Assembly: GCF_003072065.1 (NCBI RefSeq)
Contig: NZ_QCYG01000007.1
Span: 224,929-288,928 of the forward strand
DNA length: 64,000 nucleotides
From: Thalassorhabdomicrobium marinisediminis
GTDB taxonomy: Bacteria > Pseudomonadota > Alphaproteobacteria > Rhodobacterales > Rhodobacteraceae
Reading direction: 5' to 3'
Shown here: piece by piece, positions 63,951 through 64,000 of the stretch
How the letters are laid out: each line of letters opens with the position of its first letter
Numbering within the stretch: position 1 is the stretch's first letter
Notes under the pieces: generated by a model
Told to the model about the DNA's origin: nothing
The model's database searches: none
Seen by the model: only the letters and a program-made list of their open reading frames with translations
Position numbers and translations under genes: made by a program

Positions 63951-64000
63951 CTAAGCGGTTTCGGTTGTGGCCTTGATGAACTCGCGAGGCGAGCGCCATC
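63951..64000 (-). CDS. C-terminal end of an IS3-family transposase (cut by window edge)
   Basis: The minus-strand frame ends WRSPREFIKATTETA then TAG at 63951-63953. The S-P-R-E-F-I-x-A ending, preceded by an aromatic residue and Arg, is the usual finish of IS3-type OrfB transposases (GYRSPxEF). Only 16 codons are visible. The adjacent terminal repeat supports the call. Confidence 0.55.
   Translation of the reverse strand, partial: WRSPREFIKATTETA

Noticed and set aside
63737..63976. Plus-strand 79-codon frame at the right edge
   Set aside because: It is mostly the tandem repeat and the IS terminal repeat read through; no family or ribosome site.

Overview
The window looks like chromosomal DNA of a marine-type Rhodobacteraceae (Roseobacter-group alphaproteobacterium). 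The evidence is the high-GC core, the F1Fo-ATPase zeta inhibitor, the methionine synthase split into separate homocysteine and corrinoid proteins, the fumC-DUF4169-RHH cluster, SspB, a large RNase E and purine genes arranged as purSQ/purC and purMN. The species assignment is inference from gene content; no rRNA or other marker is present.

Layout: (1) 1-9215 is a prophage-like element on the minus strand, inserted at the 3' end of tRNA-Val(CAC). It has an integrase next to the tRNA, then portal, tail-chaperone-like, fused protease-capsid, HNH, connector, neck and terminase genes, and it runs off the left edge. The terminase lies downstream of the head genes and no repressor or tail fibre gene is visible. 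(2) 9236-44710 is mostly core genome: an HU-like protein, lon, tgt, a protease-ligase fusion, Fe-S assembly genes interrupted by a cyclase-like/HTH protein plus DUF3307 pair, tpiA, sspB, fumC, a P450-hydrolase-CcdA cluster, tusA, rne, a Dct-type two-component pair, purQ/purS/purC, the zeta subunit, an MprF-like protein, split methionine synthase genes, sufE, rnd and purNM. (3) 44998-47583 is a tRNA(CAT) followed by a stand-alone DUF262/HNH (GmrSD-type) restriction gene. (4) 47802-50083 is a sensor kinase and an MBL-fold hydrolase broken by an amber codon. (5) From 50147 to the right edge is an island beginning at tRNA-Asn(GTT). It holds a large tyrosine recombinase, a decayed IS66, a primase-like replication protein with two small partner genes, a cation-efflux transporter, and an operon pairing an HNH protein with a 1738-residue exonuclease-RecQ-UvrD fusion. 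An IS3-type transposase end closes the window.

Functional links: Lon and SspB belong to proteolysis; sufT, the IscA-like protein and sufE to Fe-S assembly; the homocysteine methyltransferase, the corrinoid protein and DUF1638 to folate/B12-dependent methionine synthesis, where the first two share an operator-like palindrome. The accessory regions are dominated by mobility and predicted anti-phage functions. The strongest candidate for an undescribed system is the HNH plus exonuclease-RecQ-UvrD operon at 57388-63542. Next are the unusual head-only phage element at the left end and the GCAAG-N8-CTTGC palindromes around the cyclase-like/HTH gene.
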